A stretch of DNA of 27,104 bases from NCBI GenBank assembly GCA_041487535.1, contig JBGPNM010000011.1, positions 1 through 27,104 on the forward strand, in the 5' to 3' direction. The stretch is from JANWHZ01 sp041487535. GTDB lineage: Bacteria > Patescibacteriota > Saccharimonadia > Saccharimonadales > UBA4665. The position numbers and the translations under genes are program-made. The notes below the pieces were generated by a model, which saw nothing but the letters and a program-made list of their open reading frames with translations, made no database searches and was not told where the DNA came from. Shown here one piece after another: positions 13,674 to 22,330 of the stretch (position 1 is its first letter; each line of letters opens with the position of its first letter).

Positions 13674-14972
13674 ATGTTAGACATCCAGTTTGTCCGGGAC
13701 AATCCGGAGCTCGTGCAAGAAAAAACCAAGCAGAAAGGCTACGACGTTGACATCGCAAAACTGCTGAAGCTCGATTCGGAGCGGCGGGCACGATTGACGC
13801 AGATCGAGGAACTACGGCGCCGCCGCAACGAACAGGCCGAGACGACTAAGGGCCAAAAGCCAAGTGAGGAGCAATTGGCCGTTGGCAAGCAGCTTAAGGA
13901 AGAGCTTGCGCGGCATGAAGCCGACCTCCAGCAGATCGATACTGACTATCTGGCCTTGCTGAAGGCGGTACCGAACATGCCGCTGGATGACGTACCGGTT
14001 GGATTGAGCGAGAAAGAAAACAAAGTTACCAAGAAAGTCGGCGAACAGAAGACGTACGACTTTCAGCCGAAGCCGCACTGGGAGATCGCTGAACCGCGGG
14101 GGCTCATCGACAAAGAGCGCGCGGCTAAGATTTCGGGCAGCCGCTTTGCCTACATCAAGGGAGATTTGGTGCGACTGCAGTTTGCGGTCATCCAGTTCGT
14201 ACTGCAGACGCTCGGCGATGAAAAAATCATCCGAAAGCTTATTCAGGAGAATAACCTTAAGCTTGCGGTTAAGCCGTTTACTCCCGTTCTGCCGCCCGCC
14301 GTACTGCGCACCGAACCGTATGCCGCGTCGGCGCGTCTTAACGCCGAAGAGGTCACGTACAGACTTGCGAATGATGACCTCTGGCTCAATGCCAGTGCCG
14401 AGCATACGCTGTGTACGATGTACTGGAACGAAATCCTGCCGGAAGAAATGCTGCCAATCCGCTACGTCGGCTATAGCACGAGCTTCCGCCGCGAAGCCGG
14501 CACGTACGGCAAGGATACCGAGGGTATCGTCCGGATGCACCAGTTCGACAAGCTGGAGATGGAGGTGTTTTCGACGCCCGAGACTGGTCTGGACGAGCAC
14601 CTGTTGCTTGTCGCGGTTCAAGAGTACCTGGTGCAGCAGCTCGGGCTGCCGTATCAGTTCCTGCTCAAATGCACGTTTGATATCGGTAAGCCGAATGCCC
14701 GCGGCATCGACATTGAATGCTGGTTCCCGGGTCAGAACAGGTATATCGAGACGCATACCGCCGACTTCATAACCGACTATCAAGCGCGTGATCTGAAGAT
14801 TCGGGTACGGCGCCAGGATGGCAACCTGGATCTGGTGCATACCAACGACGCAACAGCATTTGCGCTCGGCCGTATTCTGGCCGCTATCATAGAAAATTAC
14901 CAAACCGCTGATGGCCGCGTACGAGTGCCGGAAGTGCTCATCCCATTCATGGGCGATATCCGCGAACTGTAA
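13674..14972 (+). CDS. serS: Seryl-tRNA synthetase
   Basis: 432 residues, standard bacterial SerRS length. The N-terminal coiled-coil arm that grips the long variable arm of tRNA-Ser runs from about 25 to 105. The class II catalytic core has motif 2 (SFRREAGTYGKDTEGIVRMH, then FDKLEMEVF) and motif 3 (ATAFALGRILAAIIENYQ). The ATG is supported by GAGG eight bases upstream and by the invariant N-terminus MLDIQFVRDNPE. Upstream are two -10-like elements, a Ser-rich mini-ORF and a long inverted repeat, which may mean regulated expression. A minus-strand open frame covering nearly the same region is a shadow. Confidence 0.96.
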   Translation: MLDIQFVRDNPELVQEKTKQKGYDVDIAKLLKLDSERRARLTQIEELRRRRNEQAETTKGQKPSEEQLAVGKQLKEELARHEADLQQIDTDYLALLKAVPNMPLDDVPVGLSEKENKVTKKVGEQKTYDFQPKPHWEIAEPRGLIDKERAAKISGSRFAYIKGDLVRLQFAVIQFVLQTLGDEKIIRKLIQENNLKLAVKPFTPVLPPAVLRTEPYAASARLNAEEVTYRLANDDLWLNASAEHTLCTMYWNEILPEEMLPIRYVGYSTSFRREAGTYGKDTEGIVRMHQFDKLEMEVFSTPETGLDEHLLLVAVQEYLVQQLGLPYQFLLKCTFDIGKPNARGIDIECWFPGQNRYIETHTADFITDYQARDLKIRVRRQDGNLDLVHTNDATAFALGRILAAIIENYQTADGRVRVPEVLIPFMGDIREL

Positions 14973-15004
14973 GTTTCCCAACACTAAGGTCTGCTCCCGC
15001 CGGT

Positions 15005-15010
15005 TATACT
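15005..15010 (+). promoter_or_regulatory. -10 element for the hibernation factor gene
   Basis: TATACT, giving a leader of about 65 bases that is very GC-rich in its middle and ends in the strong AAAGGAGGG ribosome-binding site (15062-15070). Confidence 0.45.
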
Positions 15011-15081
15011 ACACAGGTAGACTCGCGCGCGTCCTCGTGGATTCTCGGCGCGTCCGGGCCGAAAGGAGGGTAGACGCTGGA

Positions 15082-15468
15082 ATGGTACAACGGTTTGAAG
15101 TAATAGGTGTGCATACTCAGCTCGGCAAAGATATTCGCATGTATGTCAGCAAGCGGCTGGCCAATCTTGATCGCTACATCCCAAGACATGGCAGGGATAG
15201 TGCTCATTTAGAGGTACGCCTGCAAGAGGAAAAAGCCGGCGGCAAGCGGCAGGCGGTTTGTGAAGCCACGCTGTATCTGCCGCGCCGTAAGATTAGCCTG
15301 ACAGAACACGGTCCGACCATGAACGCAGCGGTTGACGTCGTGAAGACGCATTTGAAGCAGCAGATACAAAAATATAAAGATGAGTTCGCCAGTGGCAAAC
15401 AGCGCCGCCATGTGTTCGCGCGCTTCCAGCATCATCTCTCGGTGCGAGTTCCTGCAACCAACAACTGA
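15082..15468 (+). CDS. Ribosome hibernation-promoting factor / sigma-54 modulation protein, short form
   Basis: 128 residues with the HPF/RaiA domain: an initial beta strand (FEVIGVHTQLGKDIRMYV), helix, central strands with AHLEVRLQEEK and ATLYLPRRK, and the second helix (MNAAVDVVKTHLKQQIQKYK). The C-terminal dimerisation domain of long HPF is missing, so the protein resembles HPF or RaiA of the short class. It would bind the decoding centre of the 30S subunit and silence ribosomes under starvation. The ATG at 15082 follows AAGGAGG by 12 bases, a rather long spacing. The neighbour downstream is secA, a common arrangement for hpf genes. TGA stop. Confidence 0.85.
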   Translation: MVQRFEVIGVHTQLGKDIRMYVSKRLANLDRYIPRHGRDSAHLEVRLQEEKAGGKRQAVCEATLYLPRRKISLTEHGPTMNAAVDVVKTHLKQQIQKYKDEFASGKQRRHVFARFQHHLSVRVPATNN

Positions 15469-15530
15469 ACACAAAAAGGTACGCCCGCAACCATTTTTCG
15501 CCCGGAATGTGCAAATGTGTGGTGGCTGGC

Positions 15531-15597
15531 ATTCTCCCGGATAAAACGATACAATAGATGTCGATCATCTTGTCTCAAAATCTCAAACTGGGAGAAT
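15531..15597 (+). repeat. 8-bp inverted repeat flanking the secA promoter and covering its ribosome-binding site
   Basis: ATTCTCCC (15531-15538) and GGGAGAAT (15590-15597) are exact complements. The right arm contains the only Shine-Dalgarno-like sequence of secA (GGGAG). A local alternative stem, TCTC (15581-15584) with GAGA (15592-15595), would also cover it. Confidence 0.4.
15550..15555 (+). promoter_or_regulatory. -10 element for secA
   Basis: TACAAT, about 53 bases before the secA ATG. The left arm of the inverted repeat lies upstream of it and so is present only in read-through RNA from the hibernation factor gene. Confidence 0.45.
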
Positions 15598-15607
15598 AGC
15601 AGTAGAT

Positions 15608-18214
15608 ATGAATATTGTTTTCAAAAAAATCTTAGGAGATCCTCAAGCCAAAACCATCAGACGGTTGCGGAAGCGTGTAAAAGCCGTCAACGAACTGGAG
15701 CCAAAGTACAAAGCGCTGAGTGATGCTCAGCTGCGTAAGCAAACGGATGTACTAAAAAAGCGGCTCGGCAAAGAGTCAGTCGATGCGATTTTGCCCGATG
15801 CCTTCGCCCTGGTGCGCGAGACGGCCATGCGTACCTTAGGCCAACGGCACTTCGACGTGCAGCTGATCGGTGGCATGGTGCTGCACGAGGGCAACGTGGC
15901 AGAGATGAAGACTGGCGAAGGCAAGACGCTCGTTGCAACCTTGCCGCTGTACTTGAACGCGCTAACCGCTAAAGGCGTGCACGCCGTAACCGTCAACGAT
16001 TACTTGGCGCAGCGCGACGCTGGCTGGATGGGGCAGATTTATAATCACCTCGGCCTCAGTGTCGCGGTCATTATGGCCGACCATTCGTGTATGTATGATC
16101 CAAGTTTCACCAATACCGATCATGAGGACGAGCGGTTCAGGCACCTTAAGCCATGCTCACGCCGCGAGGCATACGAAGCGGACATTACCTACGGCACTAA
16201 CAACGAGTTCGGTTTTGATTACCTGCGCGACAACATGGTGCGGGAGGTAGACCAATTGCGCCAGCGCGACTTGCACTATGCCATTGTAGACGAGGTGGAT
16301 TCGATCCTTATTGACGAAGCCCGCACCCCGTTGATCATATCCGCCCCCAGCGCTACCTCCGGCGCGGCTTACGCCCAGTTTTCCAAAGTTGTCCGCCAGC
16401 TCACGAAAGACAAAAACTACGAGACTGACGAGAAGCGCAAGACGGTGGTGCTGACCGATGCGGGTGTGGAGAAGATCGAGAAAGTGCTTTCGATAGAGAA
16501 CTTGTACGGCAGCGAAAACATCCGCACCATTTACCACTTGCAGCAGGCCTTACGCGCGCACGCGCTCTTCAAGCGGGATAAAGACTACGTGGTGACGAAG
16601 GACGGCGAGGTGGTCATCGTCGATGAGTTTACCGGCCGCCTCCTGCAGGGCCGGCGTTATAACGAGGGGTTGCACCAAGCCATTGAAGCCCAGGAAGGCG
16701 TTGAAGTGCAAGAGGAATCTATGACCCTCGCCACTATCTCCTTCCAGAACTACTTCCGTTTGTATGACAAGCTGGCAGGTATGACCGGTACGGCGATGAC
16801 CGAGAGCGAAGAATTTCACCAGATCTATAAGCTCGATACCGTGGAGGTGCCGCCGAACCGGCAGCTGGTACGCGTCGACCGTTCGGACCGCATTTACCGT
16901 AACGAGCATGGTAAGTTCCGCGCCATCGTGCGCGAAATCGCCATGCTGCACCAAAAGGGGCAGCCGGTACTGCTCGGAACGGTGTCGATTGAAAAGAACG
17001 AGGCGCTGAGCCGGATGCTCACCAAAGCCGACATTACGCACGCGGTTTTGAACGCCAAGAATAACGAACGCGAAGCGACAATTATCGCTAAAGCTGGCCA
17101 AAAGGGGGCTGTAACGCTGGCCACCAATATAGCCGGGCGTGGTACCGACATCGTGTTGGGCGAAGGCGTTAAAGACCTGGGCGGACTCTTTGTCTTAGGC
17201 AGTGAGCGGCACGAATCGCGGCGGATCGATAATCAGCTGCGCGGACGCTCCGGTCGCCAGGGCGACTCTGGTGCAACCCAATTCTTCGTCAGCACAGAGG
17301 ACGACCTGATGCGTATTTTCGGCGGTGAACGCGTAGCGGGCCTGATGGACCGTTTGCGCGTTGATGAGGATACGCCGATAGAGAACCGCCTGATCTCGCG
17401 TAGCCTGGAAGGCGCCCAGAAGAAAGTTGAGGGTTTCCATTTCGACTCCCGCAAGCAAGTGGTGCAATACGACGACGTTATGAACCGGCACCGCAAGGCC
17501 GTCTACACAATGCGCCGCGAAGTGCTGCTGCAAGCTGATATCAGTAAGCGCGTCCGGCTGATGATAGAGGACGAGGTCCGCGCACTGGCTGCCTCGCCGA
17601 TGGCGGCGCACGAGGACTTTGATGAAGTAGTGCTGGAGGCGTTCCCGTTTGACGAGCCAACGCTGGACCGCCTCTTCGACACCGATACGCTGCAGTTTGA
17701 AAAAATTCTCGGCACGGAAGCCAAGGAGCTTTATGCGTCGCGCGAGCTCGTCTTTACACCGGAAATTATGCGCAAAATTGAGCGCGACGTGTACCTGCAG
17801 GTGCTCGATATGCTCTGGATGCAACACCTAGAGAACATGGACCATCTGAAGGAAGGCATCCACTGGATGGCCGTTGGCCAGCAGGATCCGCTCGTAGAAT
17901 ACCGCCGCCGCGGCCAGATACTCTTCGATGCGTTGCAGGCGACCTTGCGCCACGAAGTAGTCAGAGCGCTGTACCACGCTATGCCAATAACTCCTGAGGA
18001 AGCGAATCGCCCCGCCGAAACCGAGCTTACCCGGGCTGCCCGCAATTCAGTCGAGAATGCCGACCAGATTACGACTGCCGAAACTGAGTTTGAGGCGGCG
18101 GATTTTAAACGCTCAACCGAAGGCAGCGGCCAAAAAAAGAAGCCAGGCGACCGTCGTAAGCACGCCCGCAAAACCGAACGTAAGCGCAAAGCAGCCGGAC
18201 GAAAACGCAAGTAG
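15608..18214 (+). CDS. secA: Preprotein translocase ATPase SecA
   Basis: 868 residues, full-length motor of the Sec export pathway. Nucleotide-binding domain 1 has MKTGEGKTLVATLP (Walker A, 101-108) and the DEAD-like box VDEVDSILIDEARTP. The preprotein cross-linking domain follows. NBD2 contains NIAGRGTDIVLG and QLRGRSGRQGDSG, and the helical scaffold/wing includes YDDVMNRHR and the LWMQHLENMDHLKEGIHW segment. The C-terminal tail is strongly basic (Lys/Arg-rich from about 830) and lacks the CxCx(8)C(H/C) zinc motif that binds SecB, as expected in organisms without SecB. The following gene starts one base after its stop. Confidence 0.97.
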   Translation: MNIVFKKILGDPQAKTIRRLRKRVKAVNELEPKYKALSDAQLRKQTDVLKKRLGKESVDAILPDAFALVRETAMRTLGQRHFDVQLIGGMVLHEGNVAEMKTGEGKTLVATLPLYLNALTAKGVHAVTVNDYLAQRDAGWMGQIYNHLGLSVAVIMADHSCMYDPSFTNTDHEDERFRHLKPCSRREAYEADITYGTNNEFGFDYLRDNMVREVDQLRQRDLHYAIVDEVDSILIDEARTPLIISAPSATSGAAYAQFSKVVRQLTKDKNYETDEKRKTVVLTDAGVEKIEKVLSIENLYGSENIRTIYHLQQALRAHALFKRDKDYVVTKDGEVVIVDEFTGRLLQGRRYNEGLHQAIEAQEGVEVQEESMTLATISFQNYFRLYDKLAGMTGTAMTESEEFHQIYKLDTVEVPPNRQLVRVDRSDRIYRNEHGKFRAIVREIAMLHQKGQPVLLGTVSIEKNEALSRMLTKADITHAVLNAKNNEREATIIAKAGQKGAVTLATNIAGRGTDIVLGEGVKDLGGLFVLGSERHESRRIDNQLRGRSGRQGDSGATQFFVSTEDDLMRIFGGERVAGLMDRLRVDEDTPIENRLISRSLEGAQKKVEGFHFDSRKQVVQYDDVMNRHRKAVYTMRREVLLQADISKRVRLMIEDEVRALAASPMAAHEDFDEVVLEAFPFDEPTLDRLFDTDTLQFEKILGTEAKELYASRELVFTPEIMRKIERDVYLQVLDMLWMQHLENMDHLKEGIHWMAVGQQDPLVEYRRRGQILFDALQATLRHEVVRALYHAMPITPEEANRPAETELTRAARNSVENADQITTAETEFEAADFKRSTEGSGQKKKPGDRRKHARKTERKRKAAGRKRK

Positions 18215-18215
18215 C

Positions 18216-19514
18216 ATGAAGCATACTGCATCGGAAATAGCCCTGAAAAACGGTGCCAAGGGTCTGCTCATCCACATACCAGACGCCAGTGTGATGACAT
18301 TCGATGTCAATTTTCGCGCCGGCGAATATTTGGTGCAGCGCCGCAAATGGGAAGTGCCGCACATTATGGAGCACTTGTTGCTTGGGGCAAACGAGTTGAT
18401 CCCCAAAGCCCGGGAATTCCAGGCGGAGCTGGAAAAAAACGGCGCCTACAGCAACGCCTCGACGAGCGTTTACGATATAACATACGAAGTGGAGTGCGCC
18501 GACTTTGAGTGGGATCGCGCGCTCGGCATGCTGCTTGTGGCCATCACCAAACCGCTGTTCCTGGAAGAAGAATTCCGGGCCGAATATGGCAACGTGCAAG
18601 AAGAAATGATGTCGCGGACCAACAGCCATTTTCGCCAGCTCAGCCTGGAAATGCGTAAACGCTTTGGCCTGATCGCCAAGACCGATACTGAACGGTTAAA
18701 GCTGATGCCGAACGTTATGTTAGAAGATATCCGCGCGCATTACGGGCGGACCCATCTGGCGCCCAATATGCGCTTTATCATTGCCGGCAATATAACGCCA
18801 AAGCGCCGCGCGAGCATCGAGAGCCAGATGGCGAATATCGAATTGCCCGAGCATGGCAAACGCTTCGAACTGCCGGTTGAGGCACTGAAGAAGTTACAGA
18901 AGCCGATCTACATTCATAACGAGACAGTAGAGAACCTCTACTTTTATATCGACACCTTTTTGCGTCGCCGTCTGAGCGAACCGGAAACCGATGCGCTTAA
19001 TCTACTGAATACCATGCTGACAGAGACGCTCTATTCAAGAATCTTAGGTGCGGCGCGGGAGCGCGGGCTGGTGTACAGCATGAGTTCGGGTGTGTCACAG
19101 ACGCGCAATGTCAGCAACTGGTGGTTTGGCGCGCAGGTATCCGATAAGAATGCGCCGGCGCTGTTCAACCTGATCGTCAAGGAAATAAGCAAAGTCGCAG
19201 CAGGGGATGTCCGCGATGATGATATCGAAACTACCAAGCAATACGCGCTTGGACGATTCCAGCGCAGCATGCAAACCGTCGGCGGGACGGCCAGCGGCTA
19301 TGCCAGCCACTACTTCTTCGACGAAGTTATCGAGTCCTATGATCGTATGCCGGAGCGCATTGGTGCTATCCAGAAAGACATGATTGTTGCTGTCGCTCGG
19401 GCTATGTTAGCAGATAACGTCTGGGGGCTTGGGGTGCTTGGCTATTGTGGCGAAGCGTTTGCCGGCAAGCTGCGGTCTCAGCTTGAGCCGCTCTGGGAGG
19501 CAGGGAGCGCATAG
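18216..19514 (+). CDS. M16 family zinc peptidase
   Basis: 432 residues, the two-lobed length of single M16 proteins. The inverted zinc motif is HIMEH (His49, Glu52, His53), with the third ligand Glu in VQEEMM (Glu129/130, about 77 residues downstream), so this copy should be catalytically active. The second lobe has the usual ERGLVYSMSSGVS region. No signal peptide. The ATG lies one base after the secA stop, implying translational coupling, and its own stop is two to five bases from the prfB start. M16 proteins often occur as active/inactive pairs; no partner gene is in view. Confidence 0.9.
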   Translation: MKHTASEIALKNGAKGLLIHIPDASVMTFDVNFRAGEYLVQRRKWEVPHIMEHLLLGANELIPKAREFQAELEKNGAYSNASTSVYDITYEVECADFEWDRALGMLLVAITKPLFLEEEFRAEYGNVQEEMMSRTNSHFRQLSLEMRKRFGLIAKTDTERLKLMPNVMLEDIRAHYGRTHLAPNMRFIIAGNITPKRRASIESQMANIELPEHGKRFELPVEALKKLQKPIYIHNETVENLYFYIDTFLRRRLSEPETDALNLLNTMLTETLYSRILGAARERGLVYSMSSGVSQTRNVSNWWFGAQVSDKNAPALFNLIVKEISKVAAGDVRDDDIETTKQYALGRFQRSMQTVGGTASGYASHYFFDEVIESYDRMPERIGAIQKDMIVAVARAMLADNVWGLGVLGYCGEAFAGKLRSQLEPLWEAGSA

Positions 19515-19518
19515 GGTG

Positions 19519-20604
19519 ATGGAAGACGAGATTGCCCGCACCAAAGCGCTCGGTTCCGAGGTGGCCAAGGCCATGCAGCGGCTCAATCTCGACCGGTTAG
19601 CCAGCCGATTGCATGAACTAAAGGGTACAAGTGAAGCGCCGGATTTCTGGCAGAATAACCAATCGGCCCAGACGACTCTGAAGGAAATTGCTAAAATCGA
19701 AGCGAGCATCACGCCGTGGCAAGATCTTAAAAATGCCGTCAACGATTGTCTGGAGATGCTTGGCCTGGGTGACGAAGCGATGCAGGCGGAGCTGGGCCAA
19801 CAGATAAGCGATCTTGAACGGAAGTTTAGTGAATTAAAAGGCGTGCTGCTGCTCAGCGGTCCGTATGACAACCACGACGCCATCCTCAGCATACATGCCG
19901 GTGCCGGCGGCACCGATGCACAGGATTGGGCGCAAATGCTGCTGCGGATGTACGTGCGCTGGGCAGAAGCGCACCATTGCCATGTGGCAACGGACGAGTT
20001 TTCAGCCGGTGACGAGGCCGGCATCAAGAGCGCGACGCTGGAAATAAGCGGCGCTTATATTTACGGCAAGCTGAAAGGCGAACATGGGGTGCACCGTCTG
20101 GTACGCCTGAGCCCCTTCAACGCAGATAACTTGCGCCAGACCTCCTTTGCTAAAGTAGAGGTTATGCCAAAGATCGACACGCCGGACGAAGTAGCAGTAG
20201 ATGAAAAAGATCTAAAGATCGACGTCTACCGCAGCGGCGGTCACGGCGGGCAGAGCGTGAATACTACCGACTCAGCGGTGCGCGTCACGCATCTGCCGAC
20301 CGGCATTGTGGTGGCAATCCAAAACGAGCGCTCGCAGCTGCAAAACCGCGAGACCGCCATGACAATCTTGCGTTCACGCTTGGCTCAATTGCAATTGGAA
20401 CAGCATGCGGAGAAGGTTTCGGAACTCAAAGGCCCAAACGAACAGGCCGCCTGGGGCAACCAGATTCGCTCCTATGTGCTTCATCCGTACAAGCAGGTTA
20501 AAGACTTGCGGACGCGCTATGAAACGAGTGATGTAGATGGCGTGCTGGACGGCGATCTGGATGGTTTGATCAAGGCATACCTGGAGCAGCACCTTGGCGA
20601 GTAG
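19519..20604 (+). CDS. prfB: Peptide chain release factor 2
   Basis: 361 residues. The class-specific tripeptide SPF (residues 198-200) marks it as RF2, which reads UAA and UGA. The GGQ loop that triggers peptide release is at 243-245 (SGGHGGQSVN). The gene is a single open frame: the programmed +1 frameshift with in-frame UGA found near codon 25 of many prfB genes is absent, and the N-terminal domain is present from MEDEIARTKALG. A GTG at 19516 directly before the ATG is an alternative start. It is part of the secA-M16-prfB run with nearly no spacing. Its presence agrees with UGA being a stop codon here. Confidence 0.94.
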   Translation: MEDEIARTKALGSEVAKAMQRLNLDRLASRLHELKGTSEAPDFWQNNQSAQTTLKEIAKIEASITPWQDLKNAVNDCLEMLGLGDEAMQAELGQQISDLERKFSELKGVLLLSGPYDNHDAILSIHAGAGGTDAQDWAQMLLRMYVRWAEAHHCHVATDEFSAGDEAGIKSATLEISGAYIYGKLKGEHGVHRLVRLSPFNADNLRQTSFAKVEVMPKIDTPDEVAVDEKDLKIDVYRSGGHGGQSVNTTDSAVRVTHLPTGIVVAIQNERSQLQNRETAMTILRSRLAQLQLEQHAEKVSELKGPNEQAAWGNQIRSYVLHPYKQVKDLRTRYETSDVDGVLDGDLDGLIKAYLEQHLGE

Positions 20605-20650
20605 CACTGGATACCGTGAGTATATAAGGAGATTGCCGGAGAAGAATTCT

Positions 20651-21562
20651 TTGAGCCGAGAAGATCCATATGCAGCAGTACGAAATATATTGTTGACGCA
20701 GCAAGGGGTAGTAATACAGGCCATACAGAAGAGAAAAGAACTAGTAGCCGATCTGGAGAGTTTCTTCCTAGGGAATAAGCATATCATTGTCATTGGCGGT
20801 GAGTCTGGGATGGGTAAAAGTTTATTCGGAGCAGAGCTGCGAACGCTTCATCAAAACGTACAATATGTAATGCCAGGGCGTCTCAGAACACAGCTCAGTG
20901 TTATAACGTGGGATAGAACGCATCAAGTATTCTTTGAAGAGATATCGACCATACTGGGTACGACTGTGCCACTTCCGAGAGGAGAAACCCACATAAAAGC
21001 ACGTAACCTTATCTCGTCTGTACTAGGAGACCAGATACGATTCATTAAGAAGTATATAGGGCCAAAAACCCGGATTATCATTGAAGCTCCGCTTATCGGC
21101 TTTCGAGGAGAGAGCTTATTTGAAGAGCTTAAAGAGTATAAGAACGAGATGCTGACGTTCATTATGCACAGTCCAAAAATGCGTTATGAATCTTTCAAGA
21201 AGGGAAGGCTGATGCTAACCTCAGGGCAACCGGAGTCCATGGCTTCTATCCGAGAGCACCTGCTCCTAAGTATTACAAAGCGGCGGAAAGTATCTCATGA
21301 CTATCAGGATCACATCGTTAAAGAATGGTGGGCGAAAAGGATACAACACTGGGGTAGGGGCGCGCTCATCGAATGGGATCCTGACGATAATAGAAGCGCG
21401 CTTGAAGAGACTGTCGCCCAATTTATGAAGGCAAACATAGCGCCAGATGTCCTTTCGCCCCGGCCGATCGGCCGCTTTACGAGGAATCATATCGAATCAA
21501 TCCTCTACTCACAATCAAACACTGATAGGTTTCTCAAGATGCTCTGCACTAATTCAAAGTAA
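20651..21562 (+). CDS. P-loop NTPase/kinase-like protein of unknown function, compositionally foreign
   Basis: About 303 residues. The only sure motif is a Walker A, IIVIGGESGMGKS (Lys56, Ser57), after an N-terminal helical region. A later strand, RIIIEAPLIG, could be the Walker B-like or acceptor-binding strand of a kinase fold. I recognise no family; a small-molecule or zeta-toxin-like kinase is possible but unproven. The start is uncertain: the TTG at 20651 has GGAGAAG (20638-20644) six bases upstream, while TTG 20633 sits too close to AAGGAG (20626-20631), and the frame remains open to 20594. The gene is visibly more A/T-rich and uses AGA, ATA and TTA codons far more than its neighbours, suggesting recent transfer. 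Confidence 0.65.
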   Translation: MSREDPYAAVRNILLTQQGVVIQAIQKRKELVADLESFFLGNKHIIVIGGESGMGKSLFGAELRTLHQNVQYVMPGRLRTQLSVITWDRTHQVFFEEISTILGTTVPLPRGETHIKARNLISSVLGDQIRFIKKYIGPKTRIIIEAPLIGFRGESLFEELKEYKNEMLTFIMHSPKMRYESFKKGRLMLTSGQPESMASIREHLLLSITKRRKVSHDYQDHIVKEWWAKRIQHWGRGALIEWDPDDNRSALEETVAQFMKANIAPDVLSPRPIGRFTRNHIESILYSQSNTDRFLKMLCTNSK

Positions 21563-21604
21563 TCTGCTAAAACCAGCGGATCGGTGGAGCGCATAGAGCA
21601 GGTC

Positions 21605-21613
21605 TGATAAGAT
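21605..21613 (+). promoter_or_regulatory. Extended -10 promoter, leaderless layout, ABC exporter
   Basis: TGATAAGAT ends six bases before the ATG at 21620. No Shine-Dalgarno site. Confidence 0.45.
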
Positions 21614-21619
21614 GGTGCT

Positions 21620-22330
21620 ATGGACATAAGCGTCAGCATGAAACAGGTGCGCGTGATGGCTGGCGGCGTCGTTATTCTAAAGAATGTTACGGTCGACATC
21701 CCAAGGGGAAAGATTGTCGGTGTATTGGGGCCGTCCGGTGCGGGCAAAACGACGCTGATGCGGGTTATTGTGGGCCGGCAGCGGTTGCAAGCCGGTTCCG
21801 CCAAGGTGCTCGGCCTGGCGGCCGGTTCGGCGGCACTGCGGGGTCGTATCGGCTATATGCCGCAAAGCACATCGGTGTATCCAGATCTGACCGTGCGAGA
21901 GAATGTACAGTATTTCGGCGCAATGCTCGGGCAAAATTCCCAAGCCGTCAGGACGATAATCGACGCAGTAGAACTGGCTCCGCAAGCCCGCCAGCTCGTG
22001 CGGACGTTGTCCGGCGGGCAAAAGTCCAGAGTTTCGTTGGCGATTGCCTTGCTGGGTAAACCAGATATGCTCGTGCTGGACGAACCGACTGTCGGCGTCG
22101 ACCCGGTGCTGCGCCAACAATTGTGGCAACTCTTCCACCAGATTGCCCGAACCGGCACGACGTTACTCGTTTCCAGCCACGTTATGGATGAGGCCGGGCG
22201 CTGCGATGATCTCCTCCTTATCCGGGAGGGCGAACTGCTGGCACATGGTGCTCCGGACGCACTATGCCGCCAAACAGGCTCGGACACGATCGAAGAGACC
22301 TTTTTGAAATTAGTGGGCGCGGCCGTATGA
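21620..22330 (+). CDS. ABC-2 type transporter, ATP-binding protein
   Basis: 236 residues, one ABC ATPase domain: Walker A GPSGAGKTT (about residues 37-45), Q-loop YMPQSTSVYPDLTVREN, signature LSGGQKSRVS, Walker B MLVLDEPTVGVD and the H-loop His in LLVSSHVMDEAGRCD. The sequence pattern is that of the CcmA/DrrA-like ATPases of ABC-2 exporters. The stop codon overlaps the start of the permease gene (ATGA), so the two are translationally coupled. Substrate unknown; drugs, lipids or polysaccharides are typical for this class. Confidence 0.92.
   Translation: MDISVSMKQVRVMAGGVVILKNVTVDIPRGKIVGVLGPSGAGKTTLMRVIVGRQRLQAGSAKVLGLAAGSAALRGRIGYMPQSTSVYPDLTVRENVQYFGAMLGQNSQAVRTIIDAVELAPQARQLVRTLSGGQKSRVSLAIALLGKPDMLVLDEPTVGVDPVLRQQLWQLFHQIARTGTTLLVSSHVMDEAGRCDDLLLIREGELLAHGAPDALCRQTGSDTIEETFLKLVGAAV

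Noticed and set aside
13812..14984. Long minus-strand open frame (390 codons) opposite serS
   Set aside because: It lies entirely over an unmistakable SerRS coding frame, has no recognisable motif and reflects the GC-rich third positions of serS. It is treated as a shadow.
19429..19518. Longer RF2 start inside the M16 peptidase gene
   Set aside because: The extension overlaps conserved M16 coding sequence in another frame, and RF2 homology begins at MEDEIARTKALG.
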